Shown here piece by piece: positions 1 to 5,136 of a stretch of 5,531 bases of DNA (position 1 is the first letter of the stretch; each line of letters begins with the position of its first letter). The DNA is from SFTJ01 sp905210415 (GTDB taxonomy: Bacteria > Bacteroidota > Bacteroidia > Bacteroidales > Muribaculaceae). The position numbers and the translations under genes were made by a program. Location of the stretch: the NCBI GenBank assembly GCA_902476295.1, contig CABSDC010000124.1, positions 1 to 5,531 on the forward strand. Reading direction: 5' to 3'. The notes beneath the pieces were generated by a model, which made no database searches, was not told the DNA's origin, and saw only the letters and a program-made list of their open reading frames with translations.

Positions 1-341
1 AAAACTGTCACGAACTCGCTGCTTATCTCGTTAGTTGTAGTAGAAGCCGTGCATATGATATGCTTCGCAAACAACGAGAAGAATTGCTGGAAGATGTCCC
101 AAACGAACCAGATGCCGCTCCGGTGCCGGATGATGCAGCAGTTAGCACCGATAACATTGAACGTCTAACAGAACTGATTGGCCAAATGAAACCGATGTAC
201 CGTGATCCGCTACGCCTTTTGGCAATGGGATATACAAACCGTGAGATTGCAAAATCGCTGGGATTAACGGATGAAGTGGTACGAACACGGCTCTTTCGAG
301 GACGAAAACTATTATGGAAGGAGATGAACAGCCATGAGTGA
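1..341 (+). CDS. ECF-type RNA polymerase sigma factor, C-terminal part (5' end outside window)
   Basis: The reading frame is open from the window edge (first whole codon at 3), so the ATG at 60 is internal. Of the 112 visible residues, the first 20 or so (AAYLVSCSRSRAYDMLRKQ) match the end of sigma-70 region 2, the DNA-melting and -10 recognition helix. A variable acidic linker follows. Region 4 then appears as LIGQMKPMYRDPLRLLAMGY followed by a helix-turn-helix, NREIAKSLGLTDEVVRTRLF, ending in RGRKLLWKEM. This is the layout of a group 4 (ECF) sigma factor, which directs core RNA polymerase to a small regulon, usually of envelope or exported functions. It overlaps the next gene by 8 bases (ATGAGTGA), as expected for a co-translated sigma/regulator pair. 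The family call is firm. The subgroup and target genes are not visible. Confidence 0.9.
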   Translation, partial: NCHELAAYLVSCSRSRAYDMLRKQREELLEDVPNEPDAAPVPDDAAVSTDNIERLTELIGQMKPMYRDPLRLLAMGYTNREIAKSLGLTDEVVRTRLFRGRKLLWKEMNSHE

Positions 342-1029
342 GCGGACAGACATTTCATTTGATGCGGCTTTGATGATGGCACTTCGTGCAGATGCGCAAA
401 GAGAACTGGATTCGCTTCCAACGCCAAAGCAGTTTGAGGAAATCTACCCAGATACGTCCCAATGGGACGAACGAATGACAGAGGCCTTAAAGAAGAAAAA
501 GCACCACCCAGTGTTGAAACGAGTACTAATTGCGGCATTGACACTCGTAATGCTGACGGTTGGTGCTCTTGCGGTCAGCGCTGATTTCCGCAGGGCAGTC
601 TATACGATGATTCAAAAATTTCTGCCCATTGAGATGCAGCTGACTTATCAGGTGGATGGCGAACCGCTGGAGTGGCTCCCGGATGGATACAGCGACCATT
701 ATGTGCCGAACGGCTTTGAAATGGACGATGTGCAGAAATTTGAGCGAGCAGAAAACTTTTTACATGTTTACTCGTCAAAAGAAACAGAGGAAAGCTACAC
801 AGTCCGTTGCTCAATTATCCAGCCAGGGCAGCAGTCCCTGTTTGATAATGAGCATACAGTGTACGAAACCGTAAAGGTCGGAGAAGCAGATGGTGTACTT
901 GGAACCAGTACGGATGAACATGGAAAGAATGTTTATACTCTAAGTTGGGAACATCGGGGGATTACACATACCGTTATGGGAAACATTCCATACGATGAGA
1001 TTATGAAAATTGCGGAAGGTATCCGTTAA
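334..1029 (+). CDS. Single-pass membrane protein with DUF4367-like outer domain, probable sigma-factor regulator
   Basis: The product is 231 residues. Residues 1-58 are hydrophilic and should be cytoplasmic. A KKKKHH-rich patch precedes one membrane helix at about 62-82 (VLIAALTLVMLTVGALAV). The remaining residues should lie outside. The outer part has features I associate with DUF4367: an LPDGY/YVPNGF segment near 115-128, a beta-rich middle, a THTVMGN strand, and a closing DEIMKIAEGI helix. Such proteins in Clostridia very often sit directly behind an ECF-type sigma factor, and the 8-base overlap with that gene here fits. The inferred role is a membrane-bound anti-sigma factor or sensor that holds or releases the sigma factor through its N-terminal tail. 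No zinc-binding HxxxCxxC motif is present, so it is not a ZAS-type anti-sigma factor. The biochemical role is inference. Confidence 0.8.
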   Translation: MSERTDISFDAALMMALRADAQRELDSLPTPKQFEEIYPDTSQWDERMTEALKKKKHHPVLKRVLIAALTLVMLTVGALAVSADFRRAVYTMIQKFLPIEMQLTYQVDGEPLEWLPDGYSDHYVPNGFEMDDVQKFERAENFLHVYSSKETEESYTVRCSIIQPGQQSLFDNEHTVYETVKVGEADGVLGTSTDEHGKNVYTLSWEHRGITHTVMGNIPYDEIMKIAEGIR

Positions 1030-1077
1030 GAAAGCTGGACACTTGTGAGAGTTCACAAATGTCTGGCTTTCTTTTTG
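1028..1077 (+). terminator. Strong rho-independent terminator of the sigma/DUF4367 operon
   Basis: Two 21-base arms (1028-1048 and 1053-1073) pair with only one C/A mismatch and two G-U wobbles around a GAGT loop. A T-rich run follows (CTTTCTTTTTGTC). The left arm begins inside the stop codon of the DUF4367 gene. The A-rich base and T-rich tail could also work on the opposite strand. It should largely isolate the downstream genes from sigma-operon read-through, so they need their own promoter. Confidence 0.88.
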
Positions 1078-1124
1078 TCTGAACTTACAAAGATGGAAAA
1101 TTTGAAAAATTTTCTCCTGAAAAT

Positions 1125-1150
1125 TGAAACGAAGCGAATGCGAATTGCGT
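1125..1150 (+). promoter_or_regulatory. Candidate ECF-type promoter (TGAAAC-N17-CGT)
   Basis: TGAAAC at 1125-1130 and CGT at 1148-1150 are separated by 17 bases. This resembles Bacillus extracytoplasmic sigma promoters (TGAAAC or TGTAAC, N16-17, CGT). I found no good sigma-A -35/-10 pair with normal spacing between the terminator and the next gene, though TTATAC at 1154-1159 could serve as an isolated -10. The site lies about 50 bases before the start codon at 1201. Use by the adjacent sigma factor is inference. Confidence 0.35.
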
Positions 1151-1200
1151 TGATTATACAAAGGCTCTTGATGGGAGCAAAAAAACGGAGGTGTATGTCT

Positions 1201-1587
1201 ATGTCGAAAAAGCGTTTGTTGTCCATTGTTGTTTCAGCGGTGATTCTCTTGAGCTTTGCCTGCACCGCAATGGCCGCTGAAAAGTCTGAACGGTATGTAG
1301 GCGATAGTACGGTCAACGGATCTATTTACCAAACATACTATCAGGTTGATGCCCAGACTCGAACTGGAGTAAAGAAAATCAGCGTTTCAGGCGTTCTCTA
1401 TGAAAAGGGGACAATTGGAACATGGCAAAAAGTAAGTAGCTGCTCAAACAGCAGCACGACCTCAACCTGCATGGTGAGCAGTAGCTTTAACACTAAGCCC
1501 GGAAAATCTTATAGGCTTGAGTATTCTGCGACCTTTAGCTATTCCGATGGACGGAGCGAAACCATTACCGGAAGTACCAGTAGATAA
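1201..1587 (+). CDS. Small Sec-secreted protein of unknown family
   Basis: The product is 128 residues. Residues 1-25 form a clear Sec signal peptide: MSKKR, a hydrophobic run IVVSAVILLSFA, and AMA before the likely cut at 25/26. The mature part of about 100 residues is rich in Ser, Thr, Tyr and Gly and looks all-beta, with repeated strand-like stretches such as TYYQVDAQTRTGVKKISVSG and YRLEYSATFSYSDGRSETIT. Cys81 and Cys90 flank a Ser/Thr loop and could form a disulfide. I chose ATG 1201 because GGAGG at 1187-1191 is 9 bases upstream. ATG 1195 is too close to that site, and the frame upstream runs back into the terminator. It is the first gene after the terminator, so it may head the exported-protein cluster. 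I do not recognise the family. Confidence 0.75.
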   Translation: MSKKRLLSIVVSAVILLSFACTAMAAEKSERYVGDSTVNGSIYQTYYQVDAQTRTGVKKISVSGVLYEKGTIGTWQKVSSCSNSSTTSTCMVSSSFNTKPGKSYRLEYSATFSYSDGRSETITGSTSR

Positions 1588-1626
1588 GTGGAGTTTGTTA
1601 TATATTTCAGCAAGTTAGAAAGGTGT

Positions 1627-1631
1627 GAGGT
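1627..1631 (+). promoter_or_regulatory. Ribosome binding site placing the next start at an ATA codon
   Basis: GAGGT lies 4 bases before ATA 1636-1638. The stretch GAGGTAATT mimics the anti-SD complement (GAGGTGATC) as it would sit before an ATG. The only in-frame conventional alternative upstream, GTG 1588, lacks a comparable site. Confidence 0.5.
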
Positions 1632-1635
1632 AATT

Positions 1636-2136
1636 ATAAAGGCGAGACCAACGCGAGTTATCCGATACCTAGCTATAGTCGCACTGTGCTTGCTTTTGGG
1701 CTTTATGCTTGGAAGAAAAAGCAAATATGAAAAACGAGATTATTTGAAACAATTCAAAATTGGAAAAGCAACATACTCTGAATCGTTGATATATGAGGCT
1801 TATGGCGGATTGCAAAATGATGGGATAATGTTAGCGGTATACTACGATGTGGATGCAGCCAAAATTATTCATCAACTCGATTCATGGGAGAAAATTAATG
1901 ATTCTCCAACCATATCTTCTATATTAAAAAATGTGTCGTCATATTTTGGATTAGATTTTGTGATTCCTGAAATTGCAAGTGGAAATTTTTTTCTTTATGA
2001 TAATAGTCAGCATAAGGAACTACGCTCGGAAGCCGAAATGAATACATTGCTTTTACATTCTGAAGATGTGAATTTTAGTCTCGTTGTCTGGGACGATGAG
2101 AAGCACACAATTTATATAGTAGAGTACAGAATTTAA
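1636..2136 (+). CDS. Single-pass membrane protein of unknown family with ATA at the expected start
   Basis: The frame is open from GTG 1588, directly after the previous stop, but that GTG has no good ribosome site. GAGGT at 1627-1631 points instead to ATA 1636. From there the protein has 166 residues: a short basic N-tail (KARPTRVIR), one membrane helix at about 11-26 (YLAIVALCLLLGFMLG), a basic stop-transfer segment RKSKYEKR, and an outer domain of about 130 residues. That domain has alternating strands and helices (IMLAVYYDVDAAKIIHQLD, FSLVVWDDEKHTIYIVEY) and no motif I recognise. The positive-inside pattern suggests N-in, C-out, or an uncleaved signal anchor. The gene follows the small secreted protein by about 50 bases and precedes the next gene by 11 bases, so it is probably co-transcribed with both. 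If ATA is not used, the gene starts at GTG 1588 with a 16-residue extension, or has lost its start. Confidence 0.6.
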   Translation: MKARPTRVIRYLAIVALCLLLGFMLGRKSKYEKRDYLKQFKIGKATYSESLIYEAYGGLQNDGIMLAVYYDVDAAKIIHQLDSWEKINDSPTISSILKNVSSYFGLDFVIPEIASGNFFLYDNSQHKELRSEAEMNTLLLHSEDVNFSLVVWDDEKHTIYIVEYRI

Positions 2137-2147
2137 GGAGGTTCGTT

Positions 2148-2855
2148 ATGAAGAGGTTCGTATCATTAGTTCTTTCGGTGTGTTTTTTGTTTTCGATAAA
2201 TACTGTGTCTTATGCTGCTAACATAAGCAGCCGTAAAGCTAGCAATCCTGTTATTCAAAGCATGAATGATAAGTATCATGTTGATTTTTCGGGAATGTCG
2301 ATAGATGAATTAAATAAGTTTATCGATAAGATGAAAGATGAAGATCAAACACGTGCATCTGGAAATTTGTTAAATAATACACAGCTTGCATGGTTGGCAG
2401 CTGCGCAAATTGCACGGGATAAGGGATATGAATGTGCGGCTCTTATGGTTGAATTCTCTGTATATAATATTGACTATTCTGAGAGTGTGACGGATTCTTC
2501 GACGCCATTGCTTGACAAGTTAAACACGACAACAGTTTTTAATAATTATAAAAACAAAGTACTTAATAGTGGCTTGAAAGATTTTAGTGGAGGAAGTTGG
2601 TCTTTTACAATTCAAAAGTCTGATAATGCAGATTTATTCTATGCATTGCATAGGGTAAGCACCTCTGGAACAGGCTTCATGATTGGTAATTCTATAATGT
2701 ATTACTTGATTACCGTTCATGACACATTTGATTTTGCATATGACAACAACTATGACGACTTGTTTACTACTACAGTGAACAATTGGGCTTGGTTGTGCCA
2801 GCAGACGCATGTGTTGAATCCCATAGAGATAAATCTTAGCACGGCTATTGGATAA
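2148..2855 (+). CDS. Sec-secreted protein of unknown family
   Basis: The product is 235 residues with a clear signal peptide (MKRFVSLVLSVCFLFSINTVSYA, likely cut at 23/24). AAGGAGG at 2135-2141 is 6 bases before the ATG, and the site overlaps the stop of the preceding gene, so the two are coupled. The mature protein starts with a short helical region (DELNKFIDKMKDE). A helical stretch with AWLAAAQIARDKGY and ECAALMVEFSVYN follows. A beta-rich half comes next, with DLFYALHRVS near residue 163, VHDTFDFAYDNNYDDLF and a conserved-looking VNNWAWLCQQTHVLNPIEI end. The aromatic, Asp-rich C-terminal half looks like a compact domain, but I cannot name it and see no catalytic motif. It is more AT-rich than the sigma operon. 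Lying just before a secreted protease, it could be a substrate or partner, but that is only contextual. Confidence 0.75.
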   Translation: MKRFVSLVLSVCFLFSINTVSYAANISSRKASNPVIQSMNDKYHVDFSGMSIDELNKFIDKMKDEDQTRASGNLLNNTQLAWLAAAQIARDKGYECAALMVEFSVYNIDYSESVTDSSTPLLDKLNTTTVFNNYKNKVLNSGLKDFSGGSWSFTIQKSDNADLFYALHRVSTSGTGFMIGNSIMYYLITVHDTFDFAYDNNYDDLFTTTVNNWAWLCQQTHVLNPIEINLSTAIG

Positions 2856-2892
2856 AAAATCAGTGGTATTTATTTTTTTGCGAAAGTAAAAG

Positions 2893-2921
2893 TTGAAATC
2901 TAAAATAAGGATGGCTCTAAC
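2893..2921 (+). promoter_or_regulatory. Candidate sigma-A promoter for the protease transcript
   Basis: TTGAAA (2893-2898) and TCTAAC (2916-2921) are 17 bases apart and match the -35 and -10 consensus at 5 of 6 and 4 of 6 positions. It lies in the 159-base gap before the protease gene, upstream of the two mini-ORFs. An A/T-only inverted repeat just before it (near 2855-2880) is too weak to call a terminator, so read-through from the upstream genes is also possible. Confidence 0.4.
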
Positions 2922-2937
2922 GTATGAAAAATTTTAC

Positions 2938-3018
2938 GGAGGTGTTTCCAATGCAGAGCAACTGATGTATAAGAAATCTTGTGTATACTCTAAAAGTAAA
3001 GAAGGAAAATTAAAATAG
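2938..3018 (+). promoter_or_regulatory. Leader with two tiny overlapping ORFs coupled to the protease start
   Basis: GGAGGTG at 2938-2944 is a near-perfect ribosome site 6 bases before ATG 2951, yet that frame encodes only MQSN and stops at 2963-2965. The stop overlaps a second ATG (TGATG, ATG 2965-2967), which opens a 17-residue basic frame, MYKKSCVYSKSKEGKLK, ending with TAG 3016-3018. That TAG overlaps the inferred ATA start of the protease (ATAG, 3015-3018). The chain of stop/start overlaps is the arrangement of translational coupling. The strongest ribosome site in the gap thus serves a 4-codon ORF, not the protease. It may be a control leader or the remnant of a former gene start. Confidence 0.45.
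3001..3006 (+). promoter_or_regulatory. Ribosome binding site placing the protease start at an ATA codon
   Basis: GAAGGA is followed by an 8-base spacer and then ATA 3015-3017. The next in-frame conventional start, TTG 3048, would remove the twin-arginine motif and has only T-rich sequence ahead of it. Confidence 0.5.
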
Positions 3019-3992
3019 CTAGTGAAAAAATATCTCGTAGAATTTTTTTGAAAGCAAGTGGGATTGTGGCTCTTTCTTCAATGGAGCTTAACTCTGGGCT
3101 GACTGCTTTTGCAGATAATCAAAGTGATGGAAGCAAATCTCATATCGAGAGATACCATAGATACGATTTTGATACAAAAGAAGAATCTATAGAGGAAATT
3201 ATAGTTGAAACCAATTCCTTCACGGATGGAGAGACAACTGCAGGCTATTTTCCAAATGGAAAGATTTCGGATATTGATCTATCCGATCTGTATGCGATTA
3301 TCGGAAGCAATGATATCACTGTTGTTGATAATCCAACGGCAACACCATATTGTAGTACGGTATGCCTACAGATAACGACCAATAATGGAGGGACAAATTA
3401 TGGTTCTGGATTTATGATTGGGCCTAATGCACTTGCAACAGCAGCACATAATCTATACAGTATAAAGGAAAAAGCCTACGTTAAGTCGGTAAATGTCGCA
3501 CCTGCTCGATCTGATAATAGTAAACCTTTTGGAAGCGAAAATGTATCGGCAAGTTCGATGATTGTTAGTGATTCTTATCTTGCTGGAACAAGTTCGGAGG
3601 ATTGGGCGATTATTACGCTCAAGAATAATTTAGGAACGAAAACGGGATGGCTTGGGTTACATTGGCAGTCTAGCAATTATTCATCATCACAGTTGGTGTA
3701 TGCTTATGGCTATCCGAGCCAAATAAATGGTGCCGATGCGAGATATCGGATGTGTAAATCTTCTGGGTATATTAGAAGTCAGACTTCAAAATATCTCAAG
3801 GGCGATTGGGATTTGACAGGTGGCTTTAGTGGTGGTCCTCTTGTAGAATATATTTCTGGAGCTGGGTATGTAGCTATCGGAATCCATAAAGATGGAAGCA
3901 CAATTGATGGTTCTTCATATCCAACTTCTTATACAGGGGCATTGAGAATAACACAATCGCTTTATACGCTGTTCCTTTCATACAGAGGTTGA
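3015..3992 (+). CDS. V8-like (S1B) serine endopeptidase with a twin-arginine signal; ATA at the expected start
   Basis: From ATA 3015 the protein has 325 residues. SRRIFLK at residues 7-13 is a textbook Tat motif. A weakly hydrophobic stretch and AFA follow, with a likely cut after residue 33. Residues 34 to about 105 look like an acidic propeptide. The chymotrypsin-fold protease domain shows the full triad: GSGFMIGPNALATAAHN (His145), SSEDWAIITLK (Asp196) and DLTGGFSGGPL (Ser272). The later GYVAIGIHKDG matches the GIH segment of staphylococcal V8 protease, whose His helps bind Glu in the S1 pocket, so glutamyl specificity is likely. Phe before the catalytic Ser (where V8 has Asn) is a variation. 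Starting at TTG 3048 would drop the RR motif. It lies 4 bases before the next gene. The role is probably extracellular cleavage of proteins, with the neighbours as possible targets. Confidence 0.85.
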   Translation: MASEKISRRIFLKASGIVALSSMELNSGLTAFADNQSDGSKSHIERYHRYDFDTKEESIEEIIVETNSFTDGETTAGYFPNGKISDIDLSDLYAIIGSNDITVVDNPTATPYCSTVCLQITTNNGGTNYGSGFMIGPNALATAAHNLYSIKEKAYVKSVNVAPARSDNSKPFGSENVSASSMIVSDSYLAGTSSEDWAIITLKNNLGTKTGWLGLHWQSSNYSSSQLVYAYGYPSQINGADARYRMCKSSGYIRSQTSKYLKGDWDLTGGFSGGPLVEYISGAGYVAIGIHKDGSTIDGSSYPTSYTGALRITQSLYTLFLSYRG

Positions 3993-3996
3993 TAAA

Positions 3997-4332
3997 ATGA
4001 AATGCAAACGGAAGATTATGGTTGGCATAGCATTTGTGGCAGTGGTTCTCTGCATTCTATTTCAATCGAATACATTCGGAAGAAAAAAATCGGAACTTAT
4101 AATTGAAGAAGTTGACCTGAAGAACAATTGTATTTATGCGACTGCAAAAAATCAATTATATGATACGGATGACAATTATATAATTTATGGCGTATCAAAC
4201 TACTTGAAAGGAAATCTTCAGTTGTCGTATCTTAAAGAAGGCGAAAGCATTCTTGTGATATCAAACGGTAAGGTGTTGCTATCAGATCCGTATCAATTTG
4301 ATAAAATATACAGTATTCAACTGTTGCAATAG
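3997..4332 (+). CDS. Small membrane-anchored or secreted protein, possibly DUF3221-like
   Basis: The product is 111 residues. The basic N-terminus MKCKRKIM and a hydrophobic run at about 8-23 (MVGIAFVAVVLCILFQ) form a signal anchor or signal peptide. The remaining 85 or so residues are beta-rich. EEVDLKNNCIYATAKN, LKEGESILVISNGKVL and SDPYQFDKIYSIQLL fit the general pattern of small outer OB-like domains such as DUF3221 (YobA-type: a strand, then GD-V-V-x-x-G-x-V, then a xxxP segment before the last strand). I hold that resemblance at low confidence. AGAGG at 3984-3988 is 8 bases before the ATG, and the gene begins 4 bases after the protease stop, so the two are co-translated. It could be an inhibitor, chaperone or immunity partner of the protease, but the sequence does not prove this. 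Confidence 0.7.
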   Translation: MKCKRKIMVGIAFVAVVLCILFQSNTFGRKKSELIIEEVDLKNNCIYATAKNQLYDTDDNYIIYGVSNYLKGNLQLSYLKEGESILVISNGKVLLSDPYQFDKIYSIQLLQ

Positions 4333-4671
4333 CGTTTCATTTTCTCAATAAATAATATAAGCTATTTACAGCTGCCTCCTCTGTTAAGTGGTGGTGCAGT
4401 GCTTATTCTCAATAACGATGCGATTGATGAAAATGATAGACCTTTTTGGAATTTAGAATTTTCTCAATAATCAAGCCCCCAAAATGGCAAACTTGAAATC
4501 ATCGAGAGATACATAAAATATAGGGTTAAATCGACTTTCGTGTCGAAAAAACAAGTGCTAGAAATAGCAAAATCCATTGAATTTTAGAATGACATTTATA
4601 AGAAACCAGTAGATTTGCCTGATATTTGTGATTTCTTTGACCGTTGGGCCATTGATTTTGCACTACATTGA
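4333..4671 (+). pseudogene. Gene-free stretch with a decayed reading frame
   Basis: No intact gene is visible here. The frame of the preceding gene continues after its TAG as protein-like sequence: QLPPLLSGGAVLILNNDAID and RPFWNLEF, a TAA at 4468, then KLEIIERYIKYR and SKKQVLEIAKSIEF, a TAG at 4585, then DIYKKPVDLPDICDFFDRWA and a TGA at 4669. The middle segment reads like amphipathic helices and the last like a folded-protein tail, with no frameshift needed to join the pieces. This suggests a gene that has collected nonsense changes, but chance open sequence in AT-rich DNA cannot be excluded. I do not recognise the family. The copies of TTCTCAATAA and the 16-bp duplication lie in or at the edge of the same stretch. 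Confidence 0.3.
4342..4470. repeat. Three direct copies of TTCTCAATAA
   Basis: The 10-base word occurs exactly at 4342-4351, 4406-4415 and 4461-4470, so starts are 64 and 55 bases apart. The first and third copies extend to ATTTTCTCAATAA apart from one base. Three exact copies in 129 bases is more than expected by chance even in AT-rich DNA. They could be protein-binding iterons or the scars of small duplications. The spacing is not regular enough for CRISPR. Confidence 0.4.
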
Positions 4672-4682
4672 TTTTGCACTAC
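4651..4682. repeat. Perfect 16-bp tandem duplication
   Basis: ATTGATTTTGCACTAC is present twice back to back (4651-4666 and 4667-4682) with no mismatch. It lies just before the hairpin that closes the minus-strand module, near the boundary between the exported-protein cluster and the element-derived genes. It may be a recent slippage event or a target-site-like scar. Confidence 0.85.
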
Positions 4683-4704
4683 TATGAGCAAAGGAAAAAC
4701 TTAA

Positions 4705-4763
4705 AATAAGCAAACAACCCGCCATTTGCAGCGACTGCAAGTAGCGGGTTGTTTGGCCTATTT
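4705..4763 (-). terminator. Strong hairpin terminator of the minus-strand module
   Basis: CAAACAACCCGC (4711-4722) pairs perfectly with GCGGGTTGTTTG (4744-4755). Inside the loop TTGCAG (4726-4731) pairs with CTGCAA (4735-4740). Outside, AATA and TATT can extend the stem. On the minus strand the hairpin follows the stop at 4769 and leads into TTATTTTAAGTTTTT. It may also stop plus-strand transcripts from the exported-protein cluster, as the two units converge here. Confidence 0.8.
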
Positions 4764-4768
4764 AGAGG

Positions 4769-5050
4769 TTAGTCTTTCAGTTTGCCATGGTCACAGCCAA
4801 GTGAGAGATAATGCTCAATCTCACCACTCAGCACAAGCTGGACGCACTCCAAGGGCTTGTTGTATAGTAGCCAATCAAGTTCAGCTCGCTGTGCCGGGGT
4901 ATTGCCGTATTCGTCCTCGATGGCAAGGCAGTCAATGGCAATGGCAGAGCCATCAGCGAACTGGGTTTCCGCTCGGTTGGTGTCCATATTATAGTGCCAA
5001 GAACGTGCTTTTTGAGAACTATTCTGGTCAAAAATTCGATTTTGTTTCAT
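4769..5050 (-). CDS. Small DUF6061-like protein of mobile elements
   Basis: The product is 93 residues. The core YNMDTNRAETQFADGSAIAI, followed by an acidic IEDEYGN, RAELDWLLYNKPLECVQLVL and a SGEIEHYL end, matches the small DUF6061 proteins I know from clostridial integrative elements: a beta-hairpin with FADG, then an AELDWLxYNxPL helix. The function is unknown. The frame is open much further upstream (to 5281), but that part overlaps topB in another frame. I chose the ATG at 5048-5050 because AGAGGG (5058-5063) sits 7 bases before it and the family begins near here. The first 18 residues (MKQNRIFDQNSSQKARSW) precede the usual core. It lies 86 bases downstream of the broken topB and is followed by the hairpin terminator. 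Confidence 0.72.
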   Translation of the reverse strand: MKQNRIFDQNSSQKARSWHYNMDTNRAETQFADGSAIAIDCLAIEDEYGNTPAQRAELDWLLYNKPLECVQLVLSGEIEHYLSLGCDHGKLKD

Positions 5051-5136
5051 TTGAATGCCCTCTTTGATGCTTTTATGATTTAGTTTTTTGACGAGATGAG
5101 GTCTCTTTTTTCTTTCTCTTGAGTCACCCAACCGCA

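Noticed and set aside
23..544. 173-codon minus-strand open frame antisense to the sigma and DUF4367 genes
   Set aside because: The plus strand has clear sigma region 2 and 4 homology here. The minus translation shows no domain and has no ribosome site.
1045..1200. N-terminal extension of the small secreted protein from ATG 1045
   Set aside because: It would begin inside the terminator hairpin and bury the signal peptide. The good SD at 1187-1191 fits ATG 1201.
1588..1635. GTG 1588 as the start of the membrane protein
   Set aside because: Only a weak GGAAG 13 bases upstream. The added 16 residues span the apparent ribosome site for ATA 1636. Kept as an alternative, not the main call.
2855..2882. 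Terminator after the secreted protein gene
   Set aside because: Only an all-A/T stem of about 7 bp with a large loop. Too unstable to call.
4371..4403. Hairpin around CTGCC...GTGCAG as a terminator of the protease transcript
   Set aside because: The pairing needs bulges and no T-run follows.
4342..4470. CRISPR array from the three TTCTCAATAA copies
   Set aside because: The repeats are only 10 bases, the spacing is uneven (64 and 55), the word is not palindromic and there are no cas genes.
4726..5067. 113-codon plus-strand open frame over the DUF6061-like gene
   Set aside because: It begins inside the terminator hairpin and is antisense to a recognisable protein. The translation has no family features.
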